Below, piece by piece: positions 11,063 to 23,699 of a stretch of DNA of 64,000 nucleotides. Location of the stretch: the NCBI GenBank assembly GCA_022497155.1, contig MU385730.1, positions 1-64,000 on the forward strand, read 5' to 3'. The position numbers were made by a program, and so were the translations under genes. The notes under the pieces were generated by a model, which was not told the DNA's origin, searched no databases, and saw nothing but the letters and a program-made list of their open reading frames with translations. Origin of the DNA: Whalleya microplaca. Taxonomy: Eukaryota; Ascomycota; Sordariomycetes; Xylariales; Xylariaceae. How positions within the stretch are numbered: position 1 is the stretch's first letter; each line of letters begins with the position of its first letter.

Positions 11063-13218
11063 TTTAAAGTTTAATTTATATTTTTTAATAATTAAATAAA
11101 CTTAAAAAATTAAAATTAAAAAAAGTTATTAGCGCGACTCGAAATTTTTTTAAATGTTTTAAAATAGTTATTAAAAGATTTATTAACTATTAGCGAATCA
11201 AAAAAAACATACAACTTAAAATAAAGCTAGTAATAATAACACTTTCCGATTCGAAATAACTAATAGCGGCGGCAGTATTAGTAATAGTGCCGGTAAAGGT
11301 AACGGTAATAGCACTAGCGGGAAAGCCTTACTAAATCCCCTTTTAAAAATCACTTTTAATCGATAAATAATTAAGATTAAATAAAAAGACATTAACTAAT
11401 TCGATTTTTATTATAATAATTTAAATAATTTCGGCATTATTACAAACTCCCGCTTAATAATTTTTATTGATATTACTTACTTTATTAAATAAATTAATAC
11501 TTTTTTTAAAAAAAAAGCACGTAATAAAATAATAAATATTAAATTTTTAATATGTTTTCAACCTTATTAAGAAAACTAGCATTATTTTAATAAACTAATA
11601 AGCTTATTATATTTATTAGACGTAATTTATATAACGTAAGTTTTACTATTATTTTTTAGGAATTTAACGACTGTTTTAAAATAAACTCCGTTATAATTAC
11701 TTAAAAGTTTATTTAAAAAATTAACCTTTAAGTAATTCGTAAAAAATAATAACGCTTTAAATTAATTTATATATAAAAAGCTATAATATTTTAAAGCGAT
11801 AAAAATATTAGCGGAAAATAATTTTAATTAAAAAAAGGTTATAATTTCAATTTAAAGTAATATAAATTTAAAAATTAAATAATTTTTAAAAGTCTCGAAC
11901 TGTATAAAGGATTTAAAGGTATATATATAAATTATCGAAAAAGCTAAATCTTAACTTTTAAAAATCGGCAATAAAATATACCGATATATAAAATAATCCC
12001 GATTTAGCATTAGCATTAGTTTTTTCCGAAATAATCGATATTTTTATAACATATATTATATTTTATTATAATGTATGTCCGATCGACTAAATAATAAAGC
12101 CCGTAATTATAATGAGCGATTTAATTGCGATAAAAAAAAGGCCCTTAAAAGATACTTTAATATATATCGACCGTTATATAGGGATTTCAATTAGCGCGAT
12201 AAAAATAATCGTTTAATATGCGATAATAAAAATTATAACTGTAATTATAACCGCGACCGAAATAATAACCGCAATAAAGGCCGCAATTATAATAACGGGA
12301 ATCGTAATCATAACCGCAATAATTAGTAAAATAATGGAAACGCGTAAAATAATCGCGATAATTAAAATACGTGCGATAAAAAAAGCGATCGCGTTTATTT
12401 TACTAAAAATAAAAAAACACTTTACCTTTAAGTTATTATTAAATTTAATATCTTTATATTTAAATAACTCGGACCTTAAGCTATTATATTTTATTCTCAA
12501 TATTAGGTTAGCTTACCGTTATTATTAAAAAAACATTTATAATAAAAGCTTAGGAATATAATTATATACGCCATTATAAATTAAACGTAACTTATAAAAA
12601 TATATAAACCTTATTTTTAATTTACTGTTTAAAACACATTTATAAATATTACGGAATATTATATCCGTTACGTAATAAATTATTCTAGTATTTATATATA
12701 TATAAAAATATTAAATACGGAATTCGGAAAATCTTACCTTAAAGAATAAATATAATTAACTTTAATACCGCTAAAATAATTTTTATAAATAATGTAACCG
12801 ACCCCGTAAATAATATAATTATTTTTATAAGCGATATAGTTACTTAAAATAATATATTTATATTTAAAAGTAAAGTGGCTTATAAATAAGCCTTAGTTAA
12901 AAAAACCCCTAATATTTAAAATTACGCTTTCGCTTAAAGAAATAATATATTATTTTTTAGTTACATTTATTTACGCGTTAAAATTAAAGTTATACCGAAT
13001 AAAAAAAGAAATATGCGTTAATTTTAATACCGGAAAAGCTATAATCGATAAGATAATTTTCTAAATTTTAAATTATATAGTTCGTAAGCGCGGAAATTGT
13101 ATAAAAGAAATTTATAAAAAAAAGGTTAAGTTTTATAAATAAGCCACACTGTTTAGGCCCCGGGAATTTAAAACAGCAAAAAACCTTTATAAAGTTTATT
13201 AATATATATAAATAATTA
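11063..13218 (+). pseudogene. gag and start of pol of gypsy element G
   Basis: The plus strand carries decayed gag. About 11265-11320 is rich in Ser and Gly codons. About 12195-12345 reads as a long Asn/Arg-rich tract (patches such as NYNRDRNNNRNKGRN), typical of a basic nucleocapsid-like tail. The tract is not a CCHC knuckle as far as I can see. Protease should begin near 12560 and is interrupted at 13227 by a hAT element. Frames are broken throughout. Confidence 0.6.
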
Positions 13219-13226
13219 ATAATAAG

Positions 13227-14554
13227 CAGGGTTGTGATTAAGTCACTAATTAGTGACTTAAGTCATTAAATTTAATGACTTAAGTTAGGCTAGTTAGTCA
13301 GGTGACTGACTAAGACTAACTTGCTTAAGTTAGTTAGTCACTTAAAAATGACTAATGACTTATTAAGAAATTACTTTTCTTAAAAAAAATTAAAAGAAAT
13401 TAAATACCGCTTTAAATATTATATATATTTTAACTTTAAATTAACTTATAATATTACTTTATTACTTTATAATTAATAAAGCTAAAACAGTAATTTTACT
13501 TATTAAAACAAGCTAATTAATTAGATATTAAAATGATTTAATTTAAAATTTTCCAATTTGTCGTTTAAGCACCTGTCTAAATAATTCGCTATAATAAATT
13601 AAATATCTTTTTAACTATTATAGTTATTATTACTGTTGTTTGATTTATTATAAGTAGATTATATAATACAATTATTAACGTTAAAATCGTTATAATTGTA
13701 CTTAAATATATAAAGTTATTTTAATATTAAAAATATTTAATTTAGAATTTTTAATTCGTCGTTTAAACATGTTTCCTAATAATTCGCTATAATAAATTAG
13801 ATATCTTTTTAAATATTATAGTTATTATAACCGTTTCTTAACTTATTATAAGCATATTATATAATATAAATATAATATAAGTTATATATAAATTATAATT
13901 ATTATATTAATAACGGTAGAAATAAATAAGTTATAAAGTTAATTTTATTACGAATGCGAATTAGGAATTTATAAAATAAATTATTATAAATAACGTTATA
14001 TATTTGTTAATAAAATTCGTAAAATTATATAATTTACTTTATTAAGCTTTATATTATATTCGACATTATAATTAATTAAAACTAAGTAAGAAAAGGTAAT
14101 ATTTAAAAGGATATTATAAATTTAAGTTATATTTATTTAAAACGCGAATTAGAAATCCCTAAAATAAATCATTATAAATAACGTTATAGCTTCGTTAATA
14201 AAATATATAAAGTTATTAACTTTAATATAATATATTATATATTATTAAATATACTATTATATATTAACTTAATATTAATAACTGTTTATATTAAAAAGGT
14301 ATATTAATATTAATAAAAGTTGAAGTTTTTTTTAAAAAATTTAAAAGTCTTAGCAAGTCATTAGTCATTTTTAAGTCACTAACTAACTAAATTGCAAATG
14401 ACTTAAGTTAGTCAGTCACTTGATTAAGACTAGCCTAGTTAGTCAGCAGGTCTGACTAAGACTAGCTTAGTTAGTCATAACCTTTGACTAAGACTAGCAA
14501 GTTAGTTAGTGACTAAAAAATGACTAATGACTTAAGTCATTTATTATAACCCTG
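13227..14554 (+). mobile_element. Non-autonomous hAT element, copy 2
   Basis: 1328 bp from CAGGGTTGTG to TATAACCCTG, with the perfect 8-bp duplication ATAATAAG at 13219-13226 and 14555-14562. It shares both AGTCA-rich ends with copy 1. It has two subterminal repeat units (about 13550 and 13745) and keeps extra internal sequence (13920-14240) also found at 53150-53460 of the full-length hAT. It is therefore an independent deletion derivative. It is inserted in the protease region of element G. Confidence 0.93.
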
Positions 14555-14562
14555 ATAATAAG

Positions 14563-17500
14563 CTTGAACTTAATATTTTATTAGGAAAGAATTTCTTTTA
14601 TTTATATAAAGCTAACATTTGCTATAAAATAAAATAAATTAAAATTAATAAAATTAATAATTTTATAATTAAATATAATTATTTTATATAAACGTATTTA
14701 TATATTTATAAGGTTATTAATAAAAAAAAGTTAGCTTTAAATCAAGTAACGTTATATATATTTAAGCCTTTTATAAATTATTACCGACCGATTGTAATTT
14801 TTATTTTATAATAACGTATAATACTATATTAAATATAATTATTAAATTAAATATTCCGTATATTATTACGCTAAAAAATATAACTAAAAAGCTTATAACT
14901 ATTTTCAAGGGAGCTAAATTTAGTATAATTTAAAAAAATAGCTATAACGGATACTTTCGGAATTTTTTTAAAAAAGTAATAAAAGCTTTAATTATAATAA
15001 TAGCTATAGTAATAATAGCAATAAGCCTAGCTATAATTTTTATAAACGTTATTAACTTTATAATTACTTTTTTTAATATAATATTATAACTAATCCCTAA
15101 TAATTATATACATTTCGTATTTATAAATACGGAATTTAAATTAACCTCGGAAATTAAAGTAATTATAACGGGCACTTTAGTCCCTAAAGTTAATAAATTA
15201 AACCCGACTTTTATAACTAATACGGCGTACTTAAACCTTACGTAAATAACGGAATTTTATTTTATATATAATACTATTTTAATAACTAACGTAGTTTTTA
15301 ATATAATTAAAAAAACCAGCTACTTTAAAAACTTAAAGAGCTTTTTTATATAATCGATTTCTTTTATAACTTTAATTTTTATAAGTTTAATAAAAAGCCG
15401 CAACTTTATATTCCTTAAATATAATTAGCGTTCGTAATTAAAAAACTATCGGATTTACTAAAAAAATTCCCGATAAAAAATTTATATCTATATAAAAAGT
15501 GCTATTTTTATAAATTAAATATATAATTTTATCTCCGAATTTCCCGAGTTATAAACTGATTATAATACCGTTAATATCTTAAAAAACAAGAAATTAAAAT
15601 CTTATTAATTAACGATTGAAATTCTTTTTTAAAAAAAATACCTATTAAGCCGTAAAAATTAAAAAATTAATTAATATTACGTACGATATATTATATAAGT
15701 AAAACTAAATAAAATAAGTAAACGAGCCGACGTTATTTATTTACCTTATATTTATTATATAAAAAACTATTAAAAATTTAAAAAAAGTTATTATCGACTT
15801 AAAAAGTTTTAACAAAGTAGTAATACCAGACAATTATTTACTTTCACTATAGGTAAAAATAATTACGTTATTAAAAAACGGTACATTATAATAATCGACG
15901 TTACGGCATTTTTTTATTAATTTTTAATATATAAAAACTATTAAAATCAATCTATAATAATTAGTTATTAAGATTTAAAACGTTTAATAATAACATTAAT
16001 AAAGTTTTATAATTTACTAATATATATTTAACGATATATAAATAAACTTTTATATAACTTTTACTTTTATCGCGCCTTTATCGATAATATTATAATTTAC
16101 TCGGATATTAAAAAAAATTATCTATAATATTTATATATTATTTTTACCTTTTTTTAAAAAAAATTTATTTATGTCGCCGGAAAAGTCCTTTATTAAATAC
16201 CTTTCCGTAAAGCTCTTAAACTTCCGCATTAACGCGCTAAGACTTTTTCTAACGAAAGAAAAATTCGCCGCATTTTATAACCTTATATTTCTTAAACAGC
16301 TAAAGACACTTAAATAATATTTTAATATAAATAAAATTTTTTATTTTTTATTATTATACTTTATTTAATTAGCTAATCCTTTATAACGTCGTAAAATAAC
16401 TGTACTTATATAAAGTTATATTATAAAATAAATTAAAAAAAGTAATTAAAAGAAGCAGTAAATATACTATCGGTTTAAATATTTTAAACCGACTAAAATA
16501 AAGTTTATATTATTTAAAGTAGTTTAAAATATAATATATAAAAAAACTATATTATATTATTAAAATTTAAGGGAAATTTTATTTATATAAATCGATAAAT
16601 CTTTAAAACGAGGCTTCGGAATAATAATATTTTACTTTAAGCTAAAATATATATAACATTTTAAAGACGTTATTCTTTTAGCACAGGTATTACTGGTAAT
16701 ATTTTTTAGCAAAGCTTTTTTTAAAGTTAAAATACGATATAAACTATCGGAGCTTGAGATTGCTTATTTCGTATAGGCGGCAAAAAAACTTTGTATAATT
16801 ATTTAATTAGCGTTATATCCCGTTATAATATTTACCGATTATGCTATAATAAAAGGAATTATTAATTAAACTATCCTTAATATTATAACTATTAATAAAA
16901 ACAATCGATAATTAATTAATTTATATATATACTTATTTTAATACAGATTTCAGGTTTATTATTTTCTAAAAAAACTTAACTTTATTTCTAATATATTAAG
17001 CCGGCTCCGCGCTTTATAAAAGGTTAAAAATAAGCGAAAATAATTAAAGTATATAAATAAGCCAGCAGTATTCGACTAAATATAATTTATTATAATAACT
17101 TAAGCGCTTATAAATAAAGATTTGCGAGATTAATTTCGTAAGACATATAAAAAAAATAAGCGATTAGTTAAAATTATAAACGACATACGGAAAAAAAGCG
17201 AAAGTTTTTAAAACTATACGCGTTTAAAATATCTTTTTAAAGTAAATAAAGGTCTTTTATATAATATCGTACGAAATAATATTAAACGTTTATACGTTTT
17301 TTATTTTTTTATTAAAGACATTTTTAAAATAATATATAATAATAAATATTATTTCGGCATTAATTATATATTTTAAAAATTAAAGCTATTTAGAATTTAG
17401 CGTAAAATATATATGGTTAAAAAGTATATCGCGCATTACCTAATATACGAGATTTATTAAATAAATAAAGGCAAGTTTTTAAGCGATTATTAGTTAATTT

Positions 17501-18700
17501 GTTATAAAAACTCTTTATTAATAAGGAATATTATACTCGACTTTATTTTCGGCCTTTTTAAAATTAAATTAGTAGGGACTTTATAATAACTTAATAAACC
17601 CAATAAGGAATATTTTAACGTATTAATAACAGTTAATTGTTATATGTTTAAGCGTTTAAGACTTATTTTTAAAAATTAAAAATATAGCGGAAAAAATTAA
17701 GCTACGTCGTTTATAAAGTTTTTATTACTTATAAACTAAGGTATTTTTATAGGCATTATATTTAATAGAGATTTTAAATTTGTATTAAATATTTAAAAAT
17801 ATATATAAAAAATATTAAGGGCCCGCTTATAAATAATTATAATATAATATATTTAAATAAATAAATTATTTAAGCGTAAAAACCAGATAATTAAAATAGC
17901 TATCCGTTATTACTATTTTAAATATCCCGACTTTAATTAGGTTAATATATTTCCCGCATTATAATAAAACCTTAATAACGCGTACTTTAAAATAATTAAA
18001 ATATCGCCGCATAAATTACTTTTTAGCTATAAGCTTCCGGAATTATTAGACGTTATTATAAATATTAATGCGAATTTTTTAAATACTATCTAATTTATAA
18101 AAAAGCATTTGCGATAAAACGCTTTAATTATAATAAATTTCGTAATAATATAAATAAAATATTAATACAATAATAAGTATTAATTAATTAAATTTACTAA
18201 AAGCGATAAGGTTTTTTTAAATTATATACAAGATATTATTTACCCGGAAAACCTTTTTAAAAAGTATCGTAATTATATAGGAAACTATAAGTTATTAAAC
18301 GACAAATTAATTGCCTCGCGTATAAATTAAATATATCCCGTAATTTTTTTATTTTTTTTATTATTTTAAATATTTACTTATTACTTACGTTAAATGGCTA
18401 GGATATTTTCGATCGATATATCTTTCCTTTAGGCCTTATTTATATAAAATAAAACGCACCCGATATAAACGCTAGTAAAAAGCCATTACATAAAGCAAAA
18501 GTTATTATAAAATATCGAGTTAATAAAACAAAAACAAGGTTCGATTATAATATTAAATAAAAGAGATAACTTTATAATAATAATAATATATAGCAGTTAA
18601 AAAAAGATTATAAAGGCGCGAAAAACTTTATATAAAATATTGGGATAAATAAAAAAGACGGCTTATAATTATAGCTAAACCTAAGGATATATAAAAACGC
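14563..18700 (+). pseudogene. pol relic of gypsy element G (protease end, RT, RNase H, integrase, chromodomain-like)
   Basis: After the hAT insert, ILLGKNF matches the ILGxxW end of retroviral-type protease. RT at about 15780-16200 has IDLKSFNKVVIPDNYLLSL and a catalytic-box relic FIDNIIIYSD at 16075-16108, then SPEKSFIKYLSVKLLNF. RNase H spans about 16450-17000. Integrase has a zinc-binding-like part near 17350-17480 and a later segment with NLNNAYFKI...SPHKLLFSYKLP near 17970-18056. A chromodomain-like stretch lies at about 18490-18670. The RT type (PDNYPLP-like, FIDDIVIFS-like) groups with element H. Stops are mostly at former Gln and Trp codons. Confidence 0.85.
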
Positions 18701-19094
18701 CCTCCGAAAGAGGCTAAATAGCGTAAAAAAGCCGACCGAAAAAATCCCGCTAATTATATAATCTAATCTTACTAAGTTATTAAATGCAGCAGTAATTTTT
18801 ATCCGCCGGCAGTTTAATGCATATTATCTCGGGAGGATATATACACGGAATATATAAAATAAAATAAAATAAAATAAGCAAGATTAACTATATATAACAT
18901 AAACAGTAGCTAATAAAGAAAAGTTTCCCCTCCTTTTTTCTTAATATAAATTAAATTAATATACCCGCATATTACTTATATTATATAATAGCTAATAATA
19001 GCTAGTTTATAACGTATTAAATATATATATAAATTAACTTAATTATTATTATTTTTAAAAAGTGATTTTTTAACTTTACTTAACCTTTATATTT
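18700..19094 (+). repeat. 3' end and possible 3' LTR of element G
   Basis: A purine patch CGGGAGGATAT occurs near 18830, and an (AAAAT)n microsatellite at 18866-18888. From 18893 (TATAACATAAACAGTAGC) the sequence matches 850-935, read as the LTR of G. The far end is ill defined, and no target duplication could be fixed because a family-A LTR adjoins. Confidence 0.4.
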
Positions 19095-19326
19095 ACTCAC
19101 ATATAAATTACTATAGCTAAAGGCAAAGCTTTAATATAAGTACTAATTATATATTTATAAATAAATAAATAAAAAAGCTATTTCAGATTATAAGAATTAT
19201 TTAGAAAACTTAAGCCGGGTGCCCCGTTAAGCGGTAACTATTTTGCCGTGGCGTTATCAATTAACATACGGGAGTACGTAGCAATAAATGATTTATACAC
19301 CTCATAAATACGTACCTCCCGTAATT
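19095..19326 (-). repeat. Family-A LTR, minus strand
   Basis: Inverse copy of the 237-bp LTR of element A, recognisable by the block CCCCGTTAAGCGGTAACTATTTTGCCG and the end CCTCCCGTAA. No internal A sequence is visible on either side, so it is probably a solo LTR. More divergent than the copies at 609-843 and 21036-21272. Confidence 0.65.
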
Positions 19327-19808
19327 TATTTTAATTTATATAAATTATATAAATTTAATATTAACATTAAATAAACTTATTAAGATTTTAAAAATTAAGT
19401 TTTTTAAAAAGATTTTATTAATTTATTATATTTTTATAATTATTTAATATCGACTATTATAAGCTATAAATTTATTATTATAATTACTTTTTTAAAACTT
19501 AACTTATAACTTTATTATCGGCGAGTAATTTACGAAAGTTCGATTTATATAATAATAATAATGAACATTTTATAATATCGTAAGTTATATTATTATAACG
19601 TTAACATTATTAAAAACGCTTTTTAATATAGCGTTTTTTATAGGTATAAAATATAACTATCGGGCTTTTAAGAGTTTAAAATAACGTAATTTTAAATAAC
19701 TAAATACCGTCTTCGGAAATATTTTCGGACGTTATTTCGGCTTCGGCTTCGGCGTTATATATATATAAATAATATTAATAAAAGTATTTATAACGTTAAA
19801 ATAACGTG
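19327..19808. other. Unassigned AT-rich stretch
   Basis: No gene or recognisable domain seen. The only structure is a short CTTCGG-type tandem run (about 19727-19755), an inverted-repeat-like CGTTTTT/AAAACG cluster near 19615-19640, and RIP-like composition. Probably a decayed repeat of unknown kind. Confidence 0.4.
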
Positions 19809-20009
19809 TGTCACGTATTATAAGGGTTAAAGTGACTTAGCGACCTAATTTTTATGTATTTTATATAATATTAAAATAAAATAAAAAATCTAAGCTAAAA
19901 GGTCGGCCGAGAAATTTACCATATATATTAGGTGTGAGGCTTAAGCTGTAATTACGTAAGGCGCACGGACCACACCTTAAATGCTATAGTTAATCCCTGT
20001 GTTATAATA
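19809..20009 (-). repeat. Solo LTR of family F, copy 1
   Basis: 201 bp. On the plus strand it runs from TGTCACGTATTATAAGGG to TTATAATA and includes the conserved core AAAAGGTCGGCCGAGAAATTTA. It matches the LTRs of the full-length element at 29830-37067. The flanks ACGTG and ACGGA are not a clean duplication. Little mutated. Confidence 0.8.
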
Positions 20010-21030
20010 ACGGAAAGCCGAGATATAAAAGCCTAACTGCCGGTAAAGTTATAAAAAATTTATTATAAATATTTAATATTAAATATTTTTAAAAGGCTTT
20101 CGCTTTAGTTTATTATTTATAATATAATATAAATAATTAATCCGGTATTTTTTTAAAAGGTTTATTTCGTTAGTTTTTTAAGTTTATTAGTGTTATTATA
20201 TTAAGAAAATATAATAAATCGAAATTTAGCTACCGCTTATATAACTTTATTTAAATCGGCGTAAATTGACTTTAAGGTATTTAAAATAGTCTAGTAATTT
20301 TAAACGCCGCTTCTTTATACGTAGGCTATAATAAAAAAACGACGTATTATATTTTAGGCTCGAGATATATATATATATATAATAAAACTTGTCTTAAAAT
20401 AATCCGATCGTTTCGTTATTAATTTTTAATTTACCGGCAATTTAAACAATCTATATATTAAAATTAAATAAGCTTAATAAAGTAAAAAAATATAAAAAAA
20501 TAAATCGAAAATATAGTCATTTAAATAATAAGGCATTATAAATAGTTTTTATAACGTTAAGCTTAAATTTAATGAAGGTTTTATCGACTTAAAGTTATTA
20601 AACGTAGCTTTTATAATCGGCTTTTAACGCATTAATATAAATATTAAATTGAAAAGTAAGTTTAATATATAAGGTTTAAAAAGTAACGTTAAGTTTATTA
20701 TTATTATTAAAGGTTATTATTATTATAAAAAAAGAAAAAAACGAAATTTTCGGCCTTACGTTTATATAAATTAAGTCGACAAAATGGAAAAATGTGTTCC
20801 TTAAATCACCGGAAAATTAACGTATTAATTAAAAGAAAGAAAAAACCCGGCATATATATAAACCGGATTAAATAAAACATTAATTATAACGGGGTGAATT
20901 AAAGTTTTAAGCGCAATTCGTTATAATAAAGCTAGCGTATTAAATATATAAATATAACGGCGTAAAAATAAAAAATAATCGATAAAAAATAACTTTAATT
21001 ACGCTAATTAAAGGTAACTAACGAGAGATT
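20010..21030 (+). pseudogene. Unassigned decayed sequence left of element A
   Basis: No intact frame. About 20585-20940 on the plus strand reads in one frame as a Lys/Arg-rich peptide interrupted by stops (patches KSNVKFIIIIKGYYYYKK and RPYVYI), so ancestral coding is likely. I do not recognise the protein. A transposase DNA-binding region is one possibility, offered without motif support. The sequence is interrupted on the right by element A. Confidence 0.3.
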
Positions 21031-21035
21031 ACGCC

Positions 21036-21272
21036 AGTTACGGAAAGTACGTACTTATAGGGTATATATAAACCACCTATTATTATATACTCCCGTATAT
21101 TAATCGGTAACGGAACGGTAAAATAGTTACCGCCCGGCGGGACACCCGGCTTAAATTTTCTAAGCAATTCCTATAGTCCGAAATAGCTTTTTTTTTAATC
21201 TATTTATAAATATATAATTAGTACCTATATTAAAGTTTTGCCTTTAACTATAATAGTTTATTTATAAATATA
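21036..21272 (+). repeat. 5' LTR of element A
   Basis: 237 bp, beginning about AGTTACGGAAAGTACG and ending near TTATAAATATA, with a preserved GC core ACCGCCCGGCGGGACACCCGG. The first bases are uncertain because the TG end is not obvious. Direct repeat partner at 27836-28072; inverted relatives at 609-843 and 19095-19326. Confidence 0.8.
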
Positions 21273-21581
21273 AATAAATCTAATTTATTATATAGCTTAA
21301 AAAAGCTTAAATTCCCTAATACTAATTTAATTAATTAACTAATAAGCATTATTATAAAAACGCGTCTTAATATTAGTAACCCCGGTTATATAACCCCTGT
21401 ATATATTATTAATAACTGACTTAATCAGCGAAACAATAGCGCTTACTAACTAGAAATACGCAAACGCGTATAACATTATTACTTACAATGCCTAAAAGAT
21501 ATAAAAAGTTATACCGACCGATTGTTTTAAAAAACCTAAAACTACCTTTAAATTTTAAGCTATTAAGAGATATTAATATAT

Positions 21582-21810
21582 TGTCTTAGGACAGGGTGTC
21601 AGGGTAAAGGAGGTGCCGCTTCATGGCTTAGCTAATCAGAGGTAATTAAGGCAACGAAATAAAAAAATCACTTATAATAGCGATTGATCGAAAGGAGAGA
21701 TGTGTCTATTATCGGCGACGAGGCCGTCTGAGCTATATATATTCTATCTAAGAGTAAAAAGGAAAAAAACAAGCGATATATATGTGCCACGGCACACTAG
21801 CCCCATAACA
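21582..21810 (-). repeat. Solo LTR, family-B relative
   Basis: 229 bp with TGTCTTAGGACAGGGTGTC at one end and TAGCCCCATAACA at the other, matching both termini of the family-B LTR at 1349-1650 but with a different middle. A 4-bp repeat ATAT flanks it (21578-21581 and 21811-21814), the same duplication length as at 1345-1654. GC-rich relative to its host, element A, so probably recent. Confidence 0.75.
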
Positions 21811-22039
21811 ATATTTTAAAAATTTTTGATTAAATAACTTAAATATTACGTAAAAAAAAGAATAATAATACTTTCCTGACTTGCTAAAACTTTAAATAAA
21901 AAATTAAAAATAAAGAATTTAACAAAAAAAATATACTAATTAGTTATTAATATTTTATTAAATAATTTTAAAGCGTGTATTAAATTATATATAACTAATA
22001 TATATATATAAAGTAAAAAAAGCCTTACTTTTTTATTTA

Positions 22040-23300
22040 AAGCTTTTATTAAGTTAAAAAAGGCTTTTTTTATAGCGGACGGGATTTTTATTAAATTAAC
22101 GTTTCTTAAAATATATGTAGCCGATTTTAACGCTTTTTTTTATGAAATTCGGCTCTATATTATTATATTTATAGCTTTTTTTTAATAAACCTAAATTATA
22201 AGTTTTATAGCAAAAAATTACTTATTAAATATAAATATTTTAGTCCGATTAAAACTTTAAATAAATAAAGCTTGAAATAAAATAATTAAAAATTTATAAA
22301 AAGAAATTAAATAATGCGATATTTAAACTAACGATTTTAATATATAACTAAATAAAGTAAATTAAGCCGTTACTGATTTATTAATTTAAGGCTTTCGATA
22401 AAATATATTTAAATCCGGTATAAATAAAAAAAATAATTAAAGTCGATATCCCTATCTGTTATAGCGAGGCTAACTATAATATTATTACTTTCGAAATATA
22501 ATATTATAAATAAAAAAATTATTTATTTATTAACGTTATTTATTTCCCGACCGATTATATATATATAATAACTATTAAATTATATATTTAAAAATATATT
22601 TCGATATAGTTAAAACTTTACTTTTATTTTATTAACTTATATTATTTAATAATATTTATAACATTAATAAAACATTTTTTTAAAAAATAACATAACTTTA
22701 ATAACGTTCGATAAACAAAAACTAAATTTATTAAGCTCTAAATAGAAATATTAAAAAATTTCCAAAAATTCCGAAATAAATTTATTACATTAATAGAAAA
22801 GCGACAATTATATTATAACGAATAAAAAAAGAAATTTTATAGCCGATTTATTTATTATTTATAAACCGAAATAGCGGCTTAATACCTTAATTTATTATAT
22901 AATTTTAATTATTATATTATTTATTACGCCGAAATTATATTTACTTTTTAAATAGCTAATAAAATGTATAATGCGGCCCGAGCTGCTAAAATTATAATAA
23001 TTAAGCTAGCGGCTAAACCTTAGTTTTCGGGAATAACTTATAACGAGCGTACTACTGGAAAAAATACGCCGCGATCGGCCCTTAATTTAAGCTCAAACAA
23101 ATTCGGTAATATAGTAATTACTTTTTCCGGCGTTTATATATATCTCTCGCTTTATAGCGGTACCGATTTAGTTAAACTTAAAAAACACTATTTTAATTAT
23201 TATAATGAAAGATATAATAAAATTAACTGCCCGTGTTTCTTATATTTTAATTAGCGCCTTAATTAGTCGGTAGTAAATAAGGCCGCTTATATTAATATTT
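22040..23300 (+). pseudogene. gag relic of element A
   Basis: Plus-strand frames between the 5' internal region and protease. About 22975-23110 reads MYNAARAAKIIITK and a Thr/Ser/Asn-rich linker. About 23180-23260 (LKKHYFNYYNERYNKINCPC) fits a degraded CCHC zinc knuckle, in which two or more Cys codons (TGC/TGT) became Tyr (TAC/TAT). Gag would coat element RNA in cytoplasmic particles. Broken by many stops. Confidence 0.6.
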
Positions 23301-23699
23301 TTTTATAAAATTTACTCGACCCGAAATAAAAGTTATAAATTTTTTTTAAAAAAAATCGGATTAAAAAGGAGCCGGGAAATGCGGTATTTTAAGATAATTA
23401 AACTTCATTTTTAGGGCTAAAATATTATAAACTAATTTAGTTAATCTAGTAGCGGGGGTTTCCCGGGATTTCCTAAATATTTATTTAAGCGGTATGCCAC
23501 TTTTATTAAAATATACCTTATTAATATATAGCTTTTTATTAAAAATAAAAAATATATTTAGTAATATTAAAATAAAAGTTTATATTATAATAAATAGATT
23601 TTTTATAAAAAAAATTAAGTAATATTTATGTCTAAAAATTATTACGGGGTTTATTTTAAAATATATCGGAAGGTATAATAAAAAGGGTATTTAAATAAT

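Noticed and set aside
12213..12528. Overlapping open frames on both strands
   Set aside because: Shadows of the Asn/Arg-rich gag tail of element G; low-complexity sequence opens several frames.
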